Under the pieces are notes generated by a model. It was not told where the DNA came from, did not search any database, and was given only the letters and a program-made list of their open reading frames with translations. From an uncultured Gammaproteobacteria bacterium (GTDB lineage Bacteria > Pseudomonadota > Gammaproteobacteria > Eutrophobiales > Eutrophobiaceae), in the NCBI GenBank assembly GCA_943788005.1, contig CALSOP010000002.1, forward strand, positions 925,389-989,388: 64,000 nt of DNA. Direction: 5' to 3'. The stretch's first letter is position 1. Each line of letters starts with the position of its first letter. Positions 40,228-48,621 of this stretch are shown here, one piece after another. The translations under genes were made by a program, and so were the position numbers.

Positions 40228-41670
40228 ATGCATAAGAAGCTCTCACAGAAGCATTTAGATGCAATACAGAATGACTCTGCTAAGGATCTTTTCATTAGAG
40301 ATACGTCATTAACAGGTTTCGGTGTCAAAGTTACTCCCAAAAACTATATTGTTTATTTTGCTGAGGGCAGAATAAAACAAGGCAAAACTAAGCGAGTGAC
40401 ACTTGGACGTTACCCAAGCATGGATATCCATGAAGCTAAAAGCAGAGCAAGAAAAGCATTAAATCTTTTAAGGGATGGAATAGATCCACTTCTGCTAGAA
40501 AAAGAACAAAGAGATAAGTTGTTCGCAAGCAAGGCAAAAGAAGAAGCCCTTTCAGTCACTCTAAGAGATTTAATGACAAGCTTCTTTGAAGCGAGACAGC
40601 TCAAGTCTGAGCCTGATTATCGAAAAGTACTATGCAGTTGTTTCGCTGATTGGTTAGATAAACCTGTCAGAGTTATCTCTAGACAGTCAGTAGAGCAGTG
40701 CTATAAAAGAATTGCGTTTAAAGAAGGGCATAAAGCCCAAGCAGCAAAAGCAATGAGATACTTGGGTTCTATTTTGACGTATGGGAAAGCCGAGATAATC
40801 AGTGGTGAACCACTAATCCTAGAAAATCCAGTTGATGTACTTAAAGAGAAGCGCATAGATAGATCTGTAAAACCTAAAGAGAGGTATGTTGAACGAGAGC
40901 AACTCTTCAATCTTATACGAGCCTTTATGACGGAGTGTACTGAGGACGCAAGAGATTTATTGCTTCTACAGTTGTTTACAGGTTTTAGAGACCAAGAGTC
41001 TAAAACAATTAGATGGACTGACTTAGACTTTAAAGAAAAGACTATCACTATCACCCAGAATAAAAGTAGTCGAACTCATATAATACCAATGGGTAAGTTT
41101 TTATATGCTTTGTTAAAAGTTAGAGAGCATAGAAAAGTAAATAAAGATTATGTGTTTTCTAATAGAGACAATAGTAATCATATAGGGATAGTTAGAAAGC
41201 AAGTTTTAAAAGTCACTAAGAAAACAGGCATAGAGTTTTCCCATCATGATTTGAGAAGAACCTTTGCAACCCTTTTAGAGGGCGAACTAAAAGTAAGTGA
41301 AAGTATTATTAGTAGACTGCTTAACCATAGCCCTAAAACAGTAACGGGCAAGCACTATATAAAATCATCTGCTAGTAAATATACTTCGGAAGCAAACAAA
41401 CTCTATGATTTGATTGCTGCTGATCATGATTGGACTAGAGACGATGGGCAAGGTACAGGAGAAGGTGATTGGTTAACATTGGCTGAAAGAGACTATGAAG
41501 GGTATTTTGTAGATGGTTACGAGAGATCACTAATGAATGTATTATTTAGTAAATCATTTATTGAGATGAACAAAGCTAAAATAGATGTCGATTGGAAGTA
41601 TATTGATGACGCTATGTATGTAGTAGATGGCGTTCCTTGGCACTATCTTGATGATCCCGAGGCTGAATAA
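40228..41670 (+). CDS. Island tyrosine recombinase (DUF4102-type integrase)
   Basis: A 480-residue site-specific recombinase. The N-terminal arm-binding domain is of the DUF4102 type (DTSLTGFGVKVTPKN, GRYPSMDIHEAKSRA). The catalytic domain has Arg in LFTGFRDQES, the HxxR box HHDLRRTF, the later His in LLNHSPKTV and the nucleophilic Tyr in KHYIKSS. A tail of about 80 residues after the Tyr is unusual. It is the expected enzyme for recombination between the 53-bp repeats at 40007 and 56329. The 170-bp gap before it holds no gene. Confidence 0.93.
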   Translation: MHKKLSQKHLDAIQNDSAKDLFIRDTSLTGFGVKVTPKNYIVYFAEGRIKQGKTKRVTLGRYPSMDIHEAKSRARKALNLLRDGIDPLLLEKEQRDKLFASKAKEEALSVTLRDLMTSFFEARQLKSEPDYRKVLCSCFADWLDKPVRVISRQSVEQCYKRIAFKEGHKAQAAKAMRYLGSILTYGKAEIISGEPLILENPVDVLKEKRIDRSVKPKERYVEREQLFNLIRAFMTECTEDARDLLLLQLFTGFRDQESKTIRWTDLDFKEKTITITQNKSSRTHIIPMGKFLYALLKVREHRKVNKDYVFSNRDNSNHIGIVRKQVLKVTKKTGIEFSHHDLRRTFATLLEGELKVSESIISRLLNHSPKTVTGKHYIKSSASKYTSEANKLYDLIAADHDWTRDDGQGTGEGDWLTLAERDYEGYFVDGYERSLMNVLFSKSFIEMNKAKIDVDWKYIDDAMYVVDGVPWHYLDDPEAE

Positions 41671-41739
41671 ACTGGCTTCAAATTAGCAGGTGCACAAGTA
41701 TAATAAATGACATTAATTTGACAAAGGTATGTTATTCAC

Positions 41740-41913
41740 GTGAATCTTAATATAATTAAGAAGACAAACTCATGGAATAGTTTTGTCTCTATGTTGATGC
41801 CTTTAAACTCTAAGCAAAGAGGCAATGCTTTTGAACTGTTCACTGAGTTATTCTTACAGATAGACCCTATATACCGCACTAAGCTAAAGAACGTCTGGCA
41901 CGATGTACAATAG
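41740..41913 (+). pseudogene. N-terminal fragment of island helicase
   Basis: From a GTG at 41740, 57 residues read WNSFVSMLMPLNSKQRGNAF, ELFTELFLQIDPIYRTKLKN and VWHDVQ before a stop. This is the start typical of large SF2 helicase/restriction-like proteins that open with a PLN..KG.AFE nuclease-like domain. The similarity breaks off at the codons for Trp-His, exactly where the next frame takes up the end of a thermonuclease. It is therefore one half of an internal deletion. Confidence 0.65.
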
Positions 41914-42130
41914 AAAATACTCAGATGAACCTGAACTTATCAAGCTAGAGAGTTATGCAAAAGAAAATAAGCTTGGACTTTGGGGTGCTGACAAATCAAA
42001 AATAAGAGCTCCTTGGGAGTATCGTCACTTCATAAGAACCAACCCCAAGAAAAACAGCAACAAAGATGTAAATAAAAACATGAACATGCAGTTAAAACAA
42101 AAAATTGAGCAATTAGAAAAAATAAATTAA
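41903..42130 (+). pseudogene. C-terminal fragment of a thermonuclease (SNase)
   Basis: A 75-codon frame beginning RKYSDEPELIKLE and running through KENKLGLWGADKSKIRAPWEYRHF, the closing signature of staphylococcal-nuclease-like enzymes (GLW...PWEYR). The catalytic part is missing. The Trp-His codons just upstream fit both the helicase fragment and a nuclease, so the join has microhomology. The tail is Lys/Asn-rich. It resembles, but is not identical to, the intact enzyme at 51031. The following 42131-42356 shows no gene. Confidence 0.7.
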
Positions 42131-42356
42131 AATACTAGAAGAAAGAATATCTAAAATTGAAACAGCAACATCTAATTACAAATAATATGTTTTTTTAAAA
42201 ATATGATGTTTTCTATTCGGATTAATACGTCGATCAAGACGATCCCCTTCAATCACATCAATGATCTCTGTGACGCGAACATCATCAAATAGTTAATTCT
42301 CACTATATGAAAAAGATAATGTCGTGTATATTAAATAGCCTCCTAAGGAGATAGTC

Positions 42357-43268
42357 ATGTCAGTCGAAATAGTCCTCACAATATTCATACTTGGCTTTTC
42401 AGTCGTTACTGTGTTGAAAGGTATCACAGTAGTACCTCAATCAGAAATTTACGTAATTGAAAGATTTGGGAAATATACGAAATCATTGAGCCCTGGGCTT
42501 AACTTATTAATTCCCTTCATCGATATTGTAAGACATAAAATTAGTATTTTAGAACGTCAGTTACCGGCTTTTAAAATATCTGTGATCACAAAAGATAATG
42601 TTGAAGTAGATCTTGAGACAACAGTTTTTTTCAGAGTTATAGATGCTGCTAAATCAGTATATAGAATTGAAGATGATGAATTAGCTATCCACACAGCGGC
42701 AACGTCAATAGTTAGATCTGCAGCTGGAAAACTCGAACTAGATGAATTGCAATCAAGTCGTGAGTCAATGAACTCAGAAATTTCAAAAAACCTAAAAGAT
42801 GCTGCGATGATTTGGGGTATTGAAATCACCAGAACAGAAATCACAGACATTAATGTTGACAGTCAAACGAAAGATGCACAAAGGCAACAATTGAATGCCG
42901 AACGCCAAAGAAGAGCCGTTGTTGCTGAAGCAGAAGGCGAAAAAAAATCTGTTGAATTATCAGCTGAAGCAAGATTATATCAAGCAGAGAAAGAAGCAGA
43001 GGCTATACGCATAACTGCTGAAGCAGAAGCATTTGCTATCAAAGCTAAGGCAAGTGCTCAAGCAGAACAAACTAGAGTTATTGCAGCTGCCATATCTGAT
43101 AATGGACAACCTGCTATTGATTTTGAAATTCTTTCTCAGCAAGTAATCGCAATGGGTGAAATAGCAAAATCTAGTAATTCAAAAACTGTTATCATGCCAA
43201 CTGATATAACTAAAGCATTAGGGTCATTGGACTTAATTACACAATTCTTAAATAGGGATAAAAACTAG
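42357..43268 (+). CDS. SPFH/Band 7 membrane protein (QmcA-like)
   Basis: A 303-residue protein with one N-terminal membrane segment, then IVPQSEIYVIERFGKY and the Band 7 body ending in a long Ala/Glu-rich coiled coil (about 175-245). This is the stomatin/QmcA pattern, associated with membrane microdomains and the FtsH protease. It starts after a good AAGGAG site. It is followed 2 bp later by an NfeD-like partner. Confidence 0.9.
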   Translation: MSVEIVLTIFILGFSVVTVLKGITVVPQSEIYVIERFGKYTKSLSPGLNLLIPFIDIVRHKISILERQLPAFKISVITKDNVEVDLETTVFFRVIDAAKSVYRIEDDELAIHTAATSIVRSAAGKLELDELQSSRESMNSEISKNLKDAAMIWGIEITRTEITDINVDSQTKDAQRQQLNAERQRRAVVAEAEGEKKSVELSAEARLYQAEKEAEAIRITAEAEAFAIKAKASAQAEQTRVIAAAISDNGQPAIDFEILSQQVIAMGEIAKSSNSKTVIMPTDITKALGSLDLITQFLNRDKN

Positions 43269-43270
43269 AT

Positions 43271-43621
43271 ATGGATAATGCTTTTGACTTTTTGGCATTG
43301 CTCAACCACTGGTCTTTTGTCCCGAAAATCTGGATCATATTGGGAATTATTCTAATAATAGCTGATTTACTTATTGGACTTAACTACATCTTAATTCCAT
43401 TTGGAATTGCTTGTTTTTTTACATCTGGATTAGTTGCTATTAATAGTAGTGAATTTTTATACGAACTCAGCATGAATAATGAATTCGTATACAATTATTT
43501 AAATCTAGAATCTTGGCACGATATTCTATATTGGTATGCTGCTTTATCTATAATATCTGTTCTTCTATTAAGATTTTTCACGCGTGGTCGGACTAAAGAT
43601 CCCGATATAAACCAATACTGA
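43271..43621 (+). CDS. NfeD-like membrane protein (YbbJ type)
   Basis: A 116-residue protein with two or three N-terminal membrane spans and a short C-terminal tail. It fits the small NfeD proteins that pair with SPFH proteins, and it is directly downstream of one. The usual C-terminal OB domain is missing or very short, ending at FTRGRTKDP. It may work with the SPFH protein in membrane quality control; carriage on an island is unusual for this pair. Confidence 0.75.
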   Translation: MDNAFDFLALLNHWSFVPKIWIILGIILIIADLLIGLNYILIPFGIACFFTSGLVAINSSEFLYELSMNNEFVYNYLNLESWHDILYWYAALSIISVLLLRFFTRGRTKDPDINQY

Positions 43622-43726
43622 TTTTATTTCGCTCGTAATAATTATCAAATTAATAGGACATTTCATACCGCTAAGTGCTCAACAAATAGAATAGAAATTA
43701 GACGAATATCTACGAACAAACGAACC

Positions 43727-44071
43727 ATGAAAAAAATAATAGTTGATGGAAATACTTATGAATGTAATGTGGATCCTTCGAAAATACCCACTATTGAACG
43801 CATACTAAAAGGCAGCACTGATAGTGATGATGCAATTAGAACACTGAGGATTCCAAATAATCCTGTGTGGTTAAAAATTATTGTTAAAAATATCCGCTGG
43901 TATCGTAGAGTTATTTCACCTAAATTGGGCAACCGCTGTGTCTTCGAGCCAAGTTGTTCGCATTATGCTGAACTAGCTTTTAGAAAGAGAGGGTTTATAA
44001 GTGGATTATATGCAACGATAAATAGACTAATCCGTTGTCGCCCTAGTGCTGGCGGCATAGATTTTCCATGA
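43727..44071 (+). CDS. YidD-family membrane protein insertion efficiency factor
   Basis: A 114-residue protein. The second half is a complete YidD domain: RWYRRVISPKLGNRCVFEPS, CSHYAELAFRKRG and RLIRCRPSAGGID, with the conserved Cys residues. The first 45 residues are an added N-terminal extension. YidD normally sits beside rnpA and yidC; this is an extra or displaced copy on the island. Confidence 0.88.
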   Translation: MKKIIVDGNTYECNVDPSKIPTIERILKGSTDSDDAIRTLRIPNNPVWLKIIVKNIRWYRRVISPKLGNRCVFEPSCSHYAELAFRKRGFISGLYATINRLIRCRPSAGGIDFP

Positions 44072-44090
44072 TTAATAAGGAGAATATAGT

Positions 44091-44279
44091 ATGGAATATA
44101 AGATAGAAGCTATTGGAGCAGAATTTTCGAATAGTGATATAAAAACTCTTGGAAATCTTTTTACATCTCAATCACAGTCGGGATACAAACTACATTCAGT
44201 ATTTCAGGCTCAACAACCCGGTTGCTTAGGTATTGGCAGTCCAACAATTACATATTTTGCAATTTACGTGAAGGAATGA
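44091..44279 (+). CDS. Small DUF4177-like protein
   Basis: A 62-residue protein reading MEYKIEAIGAEF, then QSQSGYKLHSVFQA and TYFAIYVKE, the short alpha/beta pattern of DUF4177 proteins (YK....G..L......GW.L..V). It has a good AAGGAG site and ends 13 bp before IS copy 2. Function unknown. Confidence 0.6.
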   Translation: MEYKIEAIGAEFSNSDIKTLGNLFTSQSQSGYKLHSVFQAQQPGCLGIGSPTITYFAIYVKE

Positions 44280-44376
44280 TTTTTATTTTCCTTGTACCCC
44301 CGTCAGCACCATGTGGACCAACTAGCCTGATTGTCTAAGAGATAGTTTTAGTTCATCGTTAACCCAAGAGGAAACG

Positions 44377-44739
44377 ATGATGACAAGTAAAAGAAGTGTA
44401 GAACATACTGTGCGCGATATTCGTCGACGCACCCGTAAAAAATATTCAGCAGAAGAAAAAATTCGTATCGTACTTGAAGGCTTACGTGGCGAAGAAAGCA
44501 TCGCTGAGCTATGTCGCAAGGAAGGACTAAACCCAAATGTTTACTACCGTTGGTCGAAAGACTTTCTGGAGGCAGGTAAGAAACGTTTATCAGGCGATAT
44601 CGTACGTGAAGCGACCTCAGATGAAGTCAAAGAACTGCGTGCTGAAACATCTGCGCTGAAAGAAACCTTAGGCGAAGTAGTCATGGAGAATCGGCTGCTT
44701 AAAAAAAGCGTGCTCGGGGATGGGGAGGACGATATATGA
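44377..44739 (+). CDS. IS3-family transposase orfA (copy 2)
   Basis: Identical in protein to orfA of copy 1 (120 residues, helix-turn-helix plus C-terminal zipper helix). Stop and orfB start overlap as ATGA. Confidence 0.92.
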   Translation: MMTSKRSVEHTVRDIRRRTRKKYSAEEKIRIVLEGLRGEESIAELCRKEGLNPNVYYRWSKDFLEAGKKRLSGDIVREATSDEVKELRAETSALKETLGEVVMENRLLKKSVLGDGEDDI

Positions 44740-45734
44740 GGTACTTAGCATCGGATAAAGTCGAGATTATTCAACTGGTACAGAACTCAGATCTGTCGGT
44801 TCGACAAACGCTGACTCGGCTGGACATTCATAAGTCCACTTTTTACAACTGGCTCAAACGTTATGAAGAGAATGGCGTTGATGGCTTGGAAGACAAGAAG
44901 CCGATTCCCCATGCGGTATGGAATAAAATCACCGAAGACCACTGTGAAGCCGTTATTGAGTTAGCCTTAGAGAAGCCTGATTTGTCTCCACGAGAGTTAG
45001 CCGTAAATTACACTGACAACAAGGCTTACTTCGTCTCAGAATCCACGGTGTACAGGCTGCTGAAAGAACAAGACTTAATTGCCAGTCCGGCCTATATCCT
45101 GATGGAGGCCAGTGATAAGTTTCAACAGCCCACTACGCGCGTGAATGAGATGTGGCAAACGGATTTTACCTATTTCAAGATTATCGGTTGGGGTTGGTAT
45201 TACTTATCCACGGTATTAGATGATTACTCACGTTACATTATTGCCTGGCGTTTATGTACGGGCATGAGTAGCCGTGATGTCTCTGATACGCTGGATGACG
45301 CCTTACGCTTTACGGGACTTGATACAGTAAAGGTAAATCATAAACCGCGTTTACTCAGTGACAATGGCCCGTGTTATATCTCCGGTGAATTAGCCGATTA
45401 CCTTGAAGAAAACGGTATGACGCACACTCGAGGTCGACCTTATCATCCACAAACACAAGGCAAGATAGAGCGCTGGCATCGTTCAATGAAGAATCAGATA
45501 TTACTTCACCACTATTATTTCCCCGGGGAACTGGAGGAACAGTTGCAGCGTTTTGTGAGTTATTACAACCATGAGCGTTATCATGAATCACTTGATAACC
45601 TGACACCGGCTGATGTCTTTTATGGGCGTGGCGAAGAAATACTAAGTCAACGAGAGCTAATCAAACAAAACACGTTAGCGATGAGACGACAAATGCATTA
45701 CGATAAACAACAAGTGAAGCACATAACCTATTGA
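44736..45734 (+). CDS. IS3-family transposase orfB, DDE integrase (copy 2)
   Basis: Identical in protein to orfB of copy 1 (332 residues, complete DDE core and C-terminus). Intact. Confidence 0.93.
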   Translation: MRYLASDKVEIIQLVQNSDLSVRQTLTRLDIHKSTFYNWLKRYEENGVDGLEDKKPIPHAVWNKITEDHCEAVIELALEKPDLSPRELAVNYTDNKAYFVSESTVYRLLKEQDLIASPAYILMEASDKFQQPTTRVNEMWQTDFTYFKIIGWGWYYLSTVLDDYSRYIIAWRLCTGMSSRDVSDTLDDALRFTGLDTVKVNHKPRLLSDNGPCYISGELADYLEENGMTHTRGRPYHPQTQGKIERWHRSMKNQILLHHYYFPGELEEQLQRFVSYYNHERYHESLDNLTPADVFYGRGEEILSQRELIKQNTLAMRRQMHYDKQQVKHITY

Positions 45735-45794
45735 TGAACTAATGTGTCTCTTAAATCAAACCGCTACCTGTCCAAAAGGTTTTGACGACGTACA

Positions 45795-45830
45795 CAGGCT
45801 AGTTGGTCCACATGGTGCTGACGGGGTACA
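45795..45830 (-). repeat. Inverted 36-bp fragment of the IS left end
   Basis: The 36 bases directly after IS copy 2 are the exact reverse complement of the first 36 bases of copies 1 and 3. They are a left over terminus of another copy in the opposite orientation, joined end to end with the right terminus of copy 2. Such a join can come from recombination between inverted copies, from adjacent insertion, or from assembly. Confidence 0.9.
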
Positions 45831-45880
45831 GTTTGTAAAATAATAATATTTGATTCGATTAATAATTTCCCCTATACCTA

Positions 45881-45908
45881 GACGGAGGATCCTCTCCTCC
45901 GTCCTTTT
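45881..45908 (+). terminator. Orphan rho-independent terminator
   Basis: A nine-base perfect stem (45881-45889 with 45895-45903), five-base loop, followed by CTTTTG. It faces away from the IS and has no gene of its own upstream any more. This suggests that the gene it served was removed at the IS junction. Confidence 0.75.
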
Positions 45909-45978
45909 GTGTGTGTATAGAAGATATTAATCATTATGGTAAACTAGCGACTCTAACCACAATCGTTATCTAATTAAC

Positions 45979-46536
45979 ATGTTTAACAAGATGATTCGTT
46001 TAGCTACAGCATTAATCATTCTGGCGCTATCCTGTTCTATACATGCTGCAACACTAGATGCCTTACTTGAAGGAATGGACGGGAAGAAACATTCCTTAAG
46101 TAATTATATTGGTAAGGGAAAATGGGTTGTTGTTAACGTGTGGGGAACCGACTGTCCCTACTGCAGGGCAGAACTAGACGCATTGATTGATTTCCATGAT
46201 CTCCATCAAGATAAAGATGCCATGGTTATTGGGCTCACACTAGATTGGCCTACCTTTGATTTCCCAGACAAGGAAGAGCTTAATGAATTCGCTTTAGATT
46301 ATTTTATTGAGTACCCATTGATGATGGTCAACGCCAAGTTGGCAGGCGAAGTAGTTGGCAAGGAAGTTAACATGATTCCGTTAACATTCTTTTATAACCC
46401 TAAAGGTGATTTGGTATTACGCTTAAACGGTGTTGTAACGAGCGCACAACTAGAGAAGATAATTAAGGATGATAGTGTGCGTTATCAGGTCGAATGGGCT
46501 GACGATGTGCCGCCTGAGTTTATGCCTGAAAAATAG
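45979..46536 (+). CDS. TlpA-like exported thiol-disulfide oxidoreductase
   Basis: A 185-residue protein with a signal peptide (cleavage after IHA near residue 24) and a thioredoxin fold. The active site is the CPYC pair in GTDCPYCRAELD, preceded by VVVNVWG, and the cis-Pro is in MIPLTFFYNP. Such proteins reduce or repair disulfides in the periplasm, for example in cytochrome c maturation. Base composition looks less AT-rich than the island genes around it, so it may be host DNA moved between the two IS copies. Confidence 0.87.
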   Translation: MFNKMIRLATALIILALSCSIHAATLDALLEGMDGKKHSLSNYIGKGKWVVVNVWGTDCPYCRAELDALIDFHDLHQDKDAMVIGLTLDWPTFDFPDKEELNEFALDYFIEYPLMMVNAKLAGEVVGKEVNMIPLTFFYNPKGDLVLRLNGVVTSAQLEKIIKDDSVRYQVEWADDVPPEFMPEK

Positions 46537-46549
46537 TCTCAGTATTCTG

Positions 46550-46795
46550 TTATTTATCTTCCTCGTCTACAATCTCGCCTTCAATAAGATTGCCTTCCTT
46601 TTCCTGTTTTCTCTCACCTTTCCAATTAGCAAGAATAATGGCTAGTAGCCCTAGGATGATTTCGTCTATTAAAGGAATGAAATCGGGTATAAAGAGGTCG
46701 AGGGCAAATAAACCGATAACTATCAAAAACAGGTTTTTGTATTTTAATTCATTGGCAAATGCCAAAAACAGAGTGATTAGTGCGCGTGGGTTCAT
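46550..46795 (-). CDS. Small membrane protein (DUF6116-like)
   Basis: With the start at 46795 the protein is 81 residues: MNPRALITLFLAFANELKY, two hydrophobic segments (about 20-55) and an acidic tail. A longer start at 46843 exists but adds residues unlike a membrane protein. It fits the short DUF6116 membrane proteins. It is convergent with the TlpA-like gene and divergent from the Ada-like gene. Confidence 0.6.
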   Translation of the reverse strand: MNPRALITLFLAFANELKYKNLFLIVIGLFALDLFIPDFIPLIDEIILGLLAIILANWKGERKQEKEGNLIEGEIVDEEDK

Positions 46796-46857
46796 ACGTT
46801 CATTATAACAGCAAGATCCGGGTGGGTAGATCAAGTTTGTCATGCTAAATTCTCTCT

Positions 46858-47120
46858 ATGAGTGTTAAATCGAATGATTACAGGCAAATGGCTGAGGTAA
46901 TTAATTACTTGAGTCAGCACTATGCAGAGCAACCTTCGCTAGAAAAAATGGCCTCTGTTGTTGATTTAAGTCCACATCATTTTCAGCGTAAATTTACAGC
47001 TTGGGTCGGTGTGACACCAAAATCCTTTATACAGTATCTGACTTTTGACAATGCTAAAGAGATATTAGCTAAAGGTAAGAGTGTTTTGGATGTGTCCCAT
47101 GAGATAGGTTTATCTAGCCC
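46858..47120 (+). pseudogene. AraC/Ada-like regulator, 3' part lost at IS copy 3
   Basis: The first 87 residues form an AraC-type helix-turn-helix (VINYLSQHYAEQPSLEKMAS, then LSPHHFQRKFTAWVGVTPKS). The wording matches the N-terminal HTH of Ada/Ogt-type bifunctional regulator-methyltransferases (EC 2.1.1.63). The frame enters IS copy 3 and stops after 11 codons, so the methyltransferase part, with its PCHR motif, is gone. Confidence 0.75.
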
Positions 47121-47203
47121 TGTACCCCGTCAGCACCATGTGGACCAACTAGCCTGATTGTCTAAGAGATAGTTTTAGTTCATCGTTAACCCAAGAGGAA
47201 ACG

Positions 47204-47566
47204 ATGATGACAAGTAAAAGAAGTGTAGAACATACTGTGCGCGATATTCGTCGACGCACCCGTAAAAAATATTCAGCAGAAGAAAAAATTCGTATCGTAC
47301 TTGAAGGCTTACGTGGCGAAGAAAGCATCGCTGAGCTATGTCGCAAGGAAGGACTAAACCCAAATGTTTACTACCGTTGGTCGAAAGACTTTCTGGAGGC
47401 AGGTAAGAAACGTTTATCAGGCGATATCGTACGTGAAGCGACCTCAGATGAAGTCAAAGAACTGCGTGCTGAAACATCTGCGCTGAAAGAAACCTTAGGC
47501 GAAGTAGTCATGGAGAATCGGCTGCTTAAAAAAAGCGTGCTCGGGGATGGGGAGGACGATATATGA
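47204..47566 (+). CDS. IS3-family transposase orfA (copy 3)
   Basis: Same 120-residue protein as in copies 1 and 2. The ATGA overlap with orfB is conserved. Confidence 0.92.
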   Translation: MMTSKRSVEHTVRDIRRRTRKKYSAEEKIRIVLEGLRGEESIAELCRKEGLNPNVYYRWSKDFLEAGKKRLSGDIVREATSDEVKELRAETSALKETLGEVVMENRLLKKSVLGDGEDDI

Positions 47567-48561
47567 GGTACTTAGCATCGGATAAAGTCGAGATTATTCA
47601 ACTGGTACAGAACTCAGATCTGTCGGTTCGACAAACGCTGACTCGGCTGGACATTCATAAGTCCACTTTTTACAACTGGCTCAAACGTTATGAAGAGAAT
47701 GGCGTTGATGGCTTGGAAGACAAGAAGCCGATTCCCCATGCGGTATGGAATAAAATCACCGAAGACCACTGTGAAGCCGTTATTGAGTTAGCCTTAGAGA
47801 AGCCTGATTTGTCTCCACGAGAGTTAGCCGTAAATTACACTGACAACAAGGCTTACTTCGTCTCAGAATCCACGGTGTACAGGCTGCTGAAAGAACAAGA
47901 CTTAATTGCCAGTCCGGCCTATATCCTGATGGAGGCCAGTGATAAGTTTCAACAGCCCACTACGCGCGTGAATGAGATGTGGCAAACGGATTTTACCTAT
48001 TTCAAGATTATCGGTTGGGGTTGGTATTACTTATCCACGGTATTAGATGATTACTCACGTTACATTATTGCCTGGCGTTTATGTACGGGCATGAGTAGCC
48101 GTGATGTCTCTGATACGCTGGATGACGCCTTACGCTTTACGGGACTTGATACAGTAAAGGTAAATCATAAACCGCGTTTACTCAGTGACAATGGCCCGTG
48201 TTATATCTCCGGTGAATTAGCCGATTACCTTGAAGAAAACGGTATGACGCACACTCGAGGTCGACCTTATCATCCACAAACACAAGGCAAGATAGAGCGC
48301 TGGCATCGTTCAATGAAGAATCAGATATTACTTCACCACTATTATTTCCCCGGGGAACTGGAGGAACAGTTGCAGCGTTTTGTGAGTTATTACAACCATG
48401 AGCGTTATCATGAATCACTTGATAACCTGACACCGGCTGATGTCTTTTATGGGCGTGGCGAAGAAATACTAAGTCAACGAGAGCTAATCAAACAAAACAC
48501 GTTAGCGATGAGACGACAAATGCATTACGATAAACAACAAGTGAAGCACATAACCTATTGA
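47563..48561 (+). CDS. IS3-family transposase orfB, DDE integrase (copy 3)
   Basis: Same 332-residue protein as in copies 1 and 2, with all catalytic residues. Confidence 0.93.
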   Translation: MRYLASDKVEIIQLVQNSDLSVRQTLTRLDIHKSTFYNWLKRYEENGVDGLEDKKPIPHAVWNKITEDHCEAVIELALEKPDLSPRELAVNYTDNKAYFVSESTVYRLLKEQDLIASPAYILMEASDKFQQPTTRVNEMWQTDFTYFKIIGWGWYYLSTVLDDYSRYIIAWRLCTGMSSRDVSDTLDDALRFTGLDTVKVNHKPRLLSDNGPCYISGELADYLEENGMTHTRGRPYHPQTQGKIERWHRSMKNQILLHHYYFPGELEEQLQRFVSYYNHERYHESLDNLTPADVFYGRGEEILSQRELIKQNTLAMRRQMHYDKQQVKHITY

Positions 48562-48621
48562 TGAACTAATGTGTCTCTTAAATCAAACCGCTACCTGTCC
48601 AAAAGGTTTTGACGACGTACA

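Larger units (their letters stand above)
44293..45794 (+). mobile_element. IS3-family insertion sequence, copy 2
   Basis: 1502 bp, the same as copy 3 except for one extra C in the first C run near the left end. Flanks are CCT on the left and a 36-bp inverted piece of the IS left end on the right, so no target duplication can be read. With copy 3 in the same orientation it brackets 45795-47120, a composite-transposon-like arrangement. Confidence 0.92.
47121..48621 (+). mobile_element. IS3-family insertion sequence, copy 3
   Basis: 1501 bp with complete ends. Left flank CCC, right flank TAC, so no target duplication. It interrupts the AraC/Ada-like gene on its left and abuts the 5'-truncated helicase on its right; these two genes have nothing to do with each other, which implies deletion, recombination between copies, or a chimeric join. 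Confidence 0.92.

Noticed and set aside
41718..41756. Sigma-70 promoter for the helicase fragment (TTGACA and TATAAT)
   Set aside because: The two hexamers are perfect but 27 bases apart, much too far for a standard promoter.
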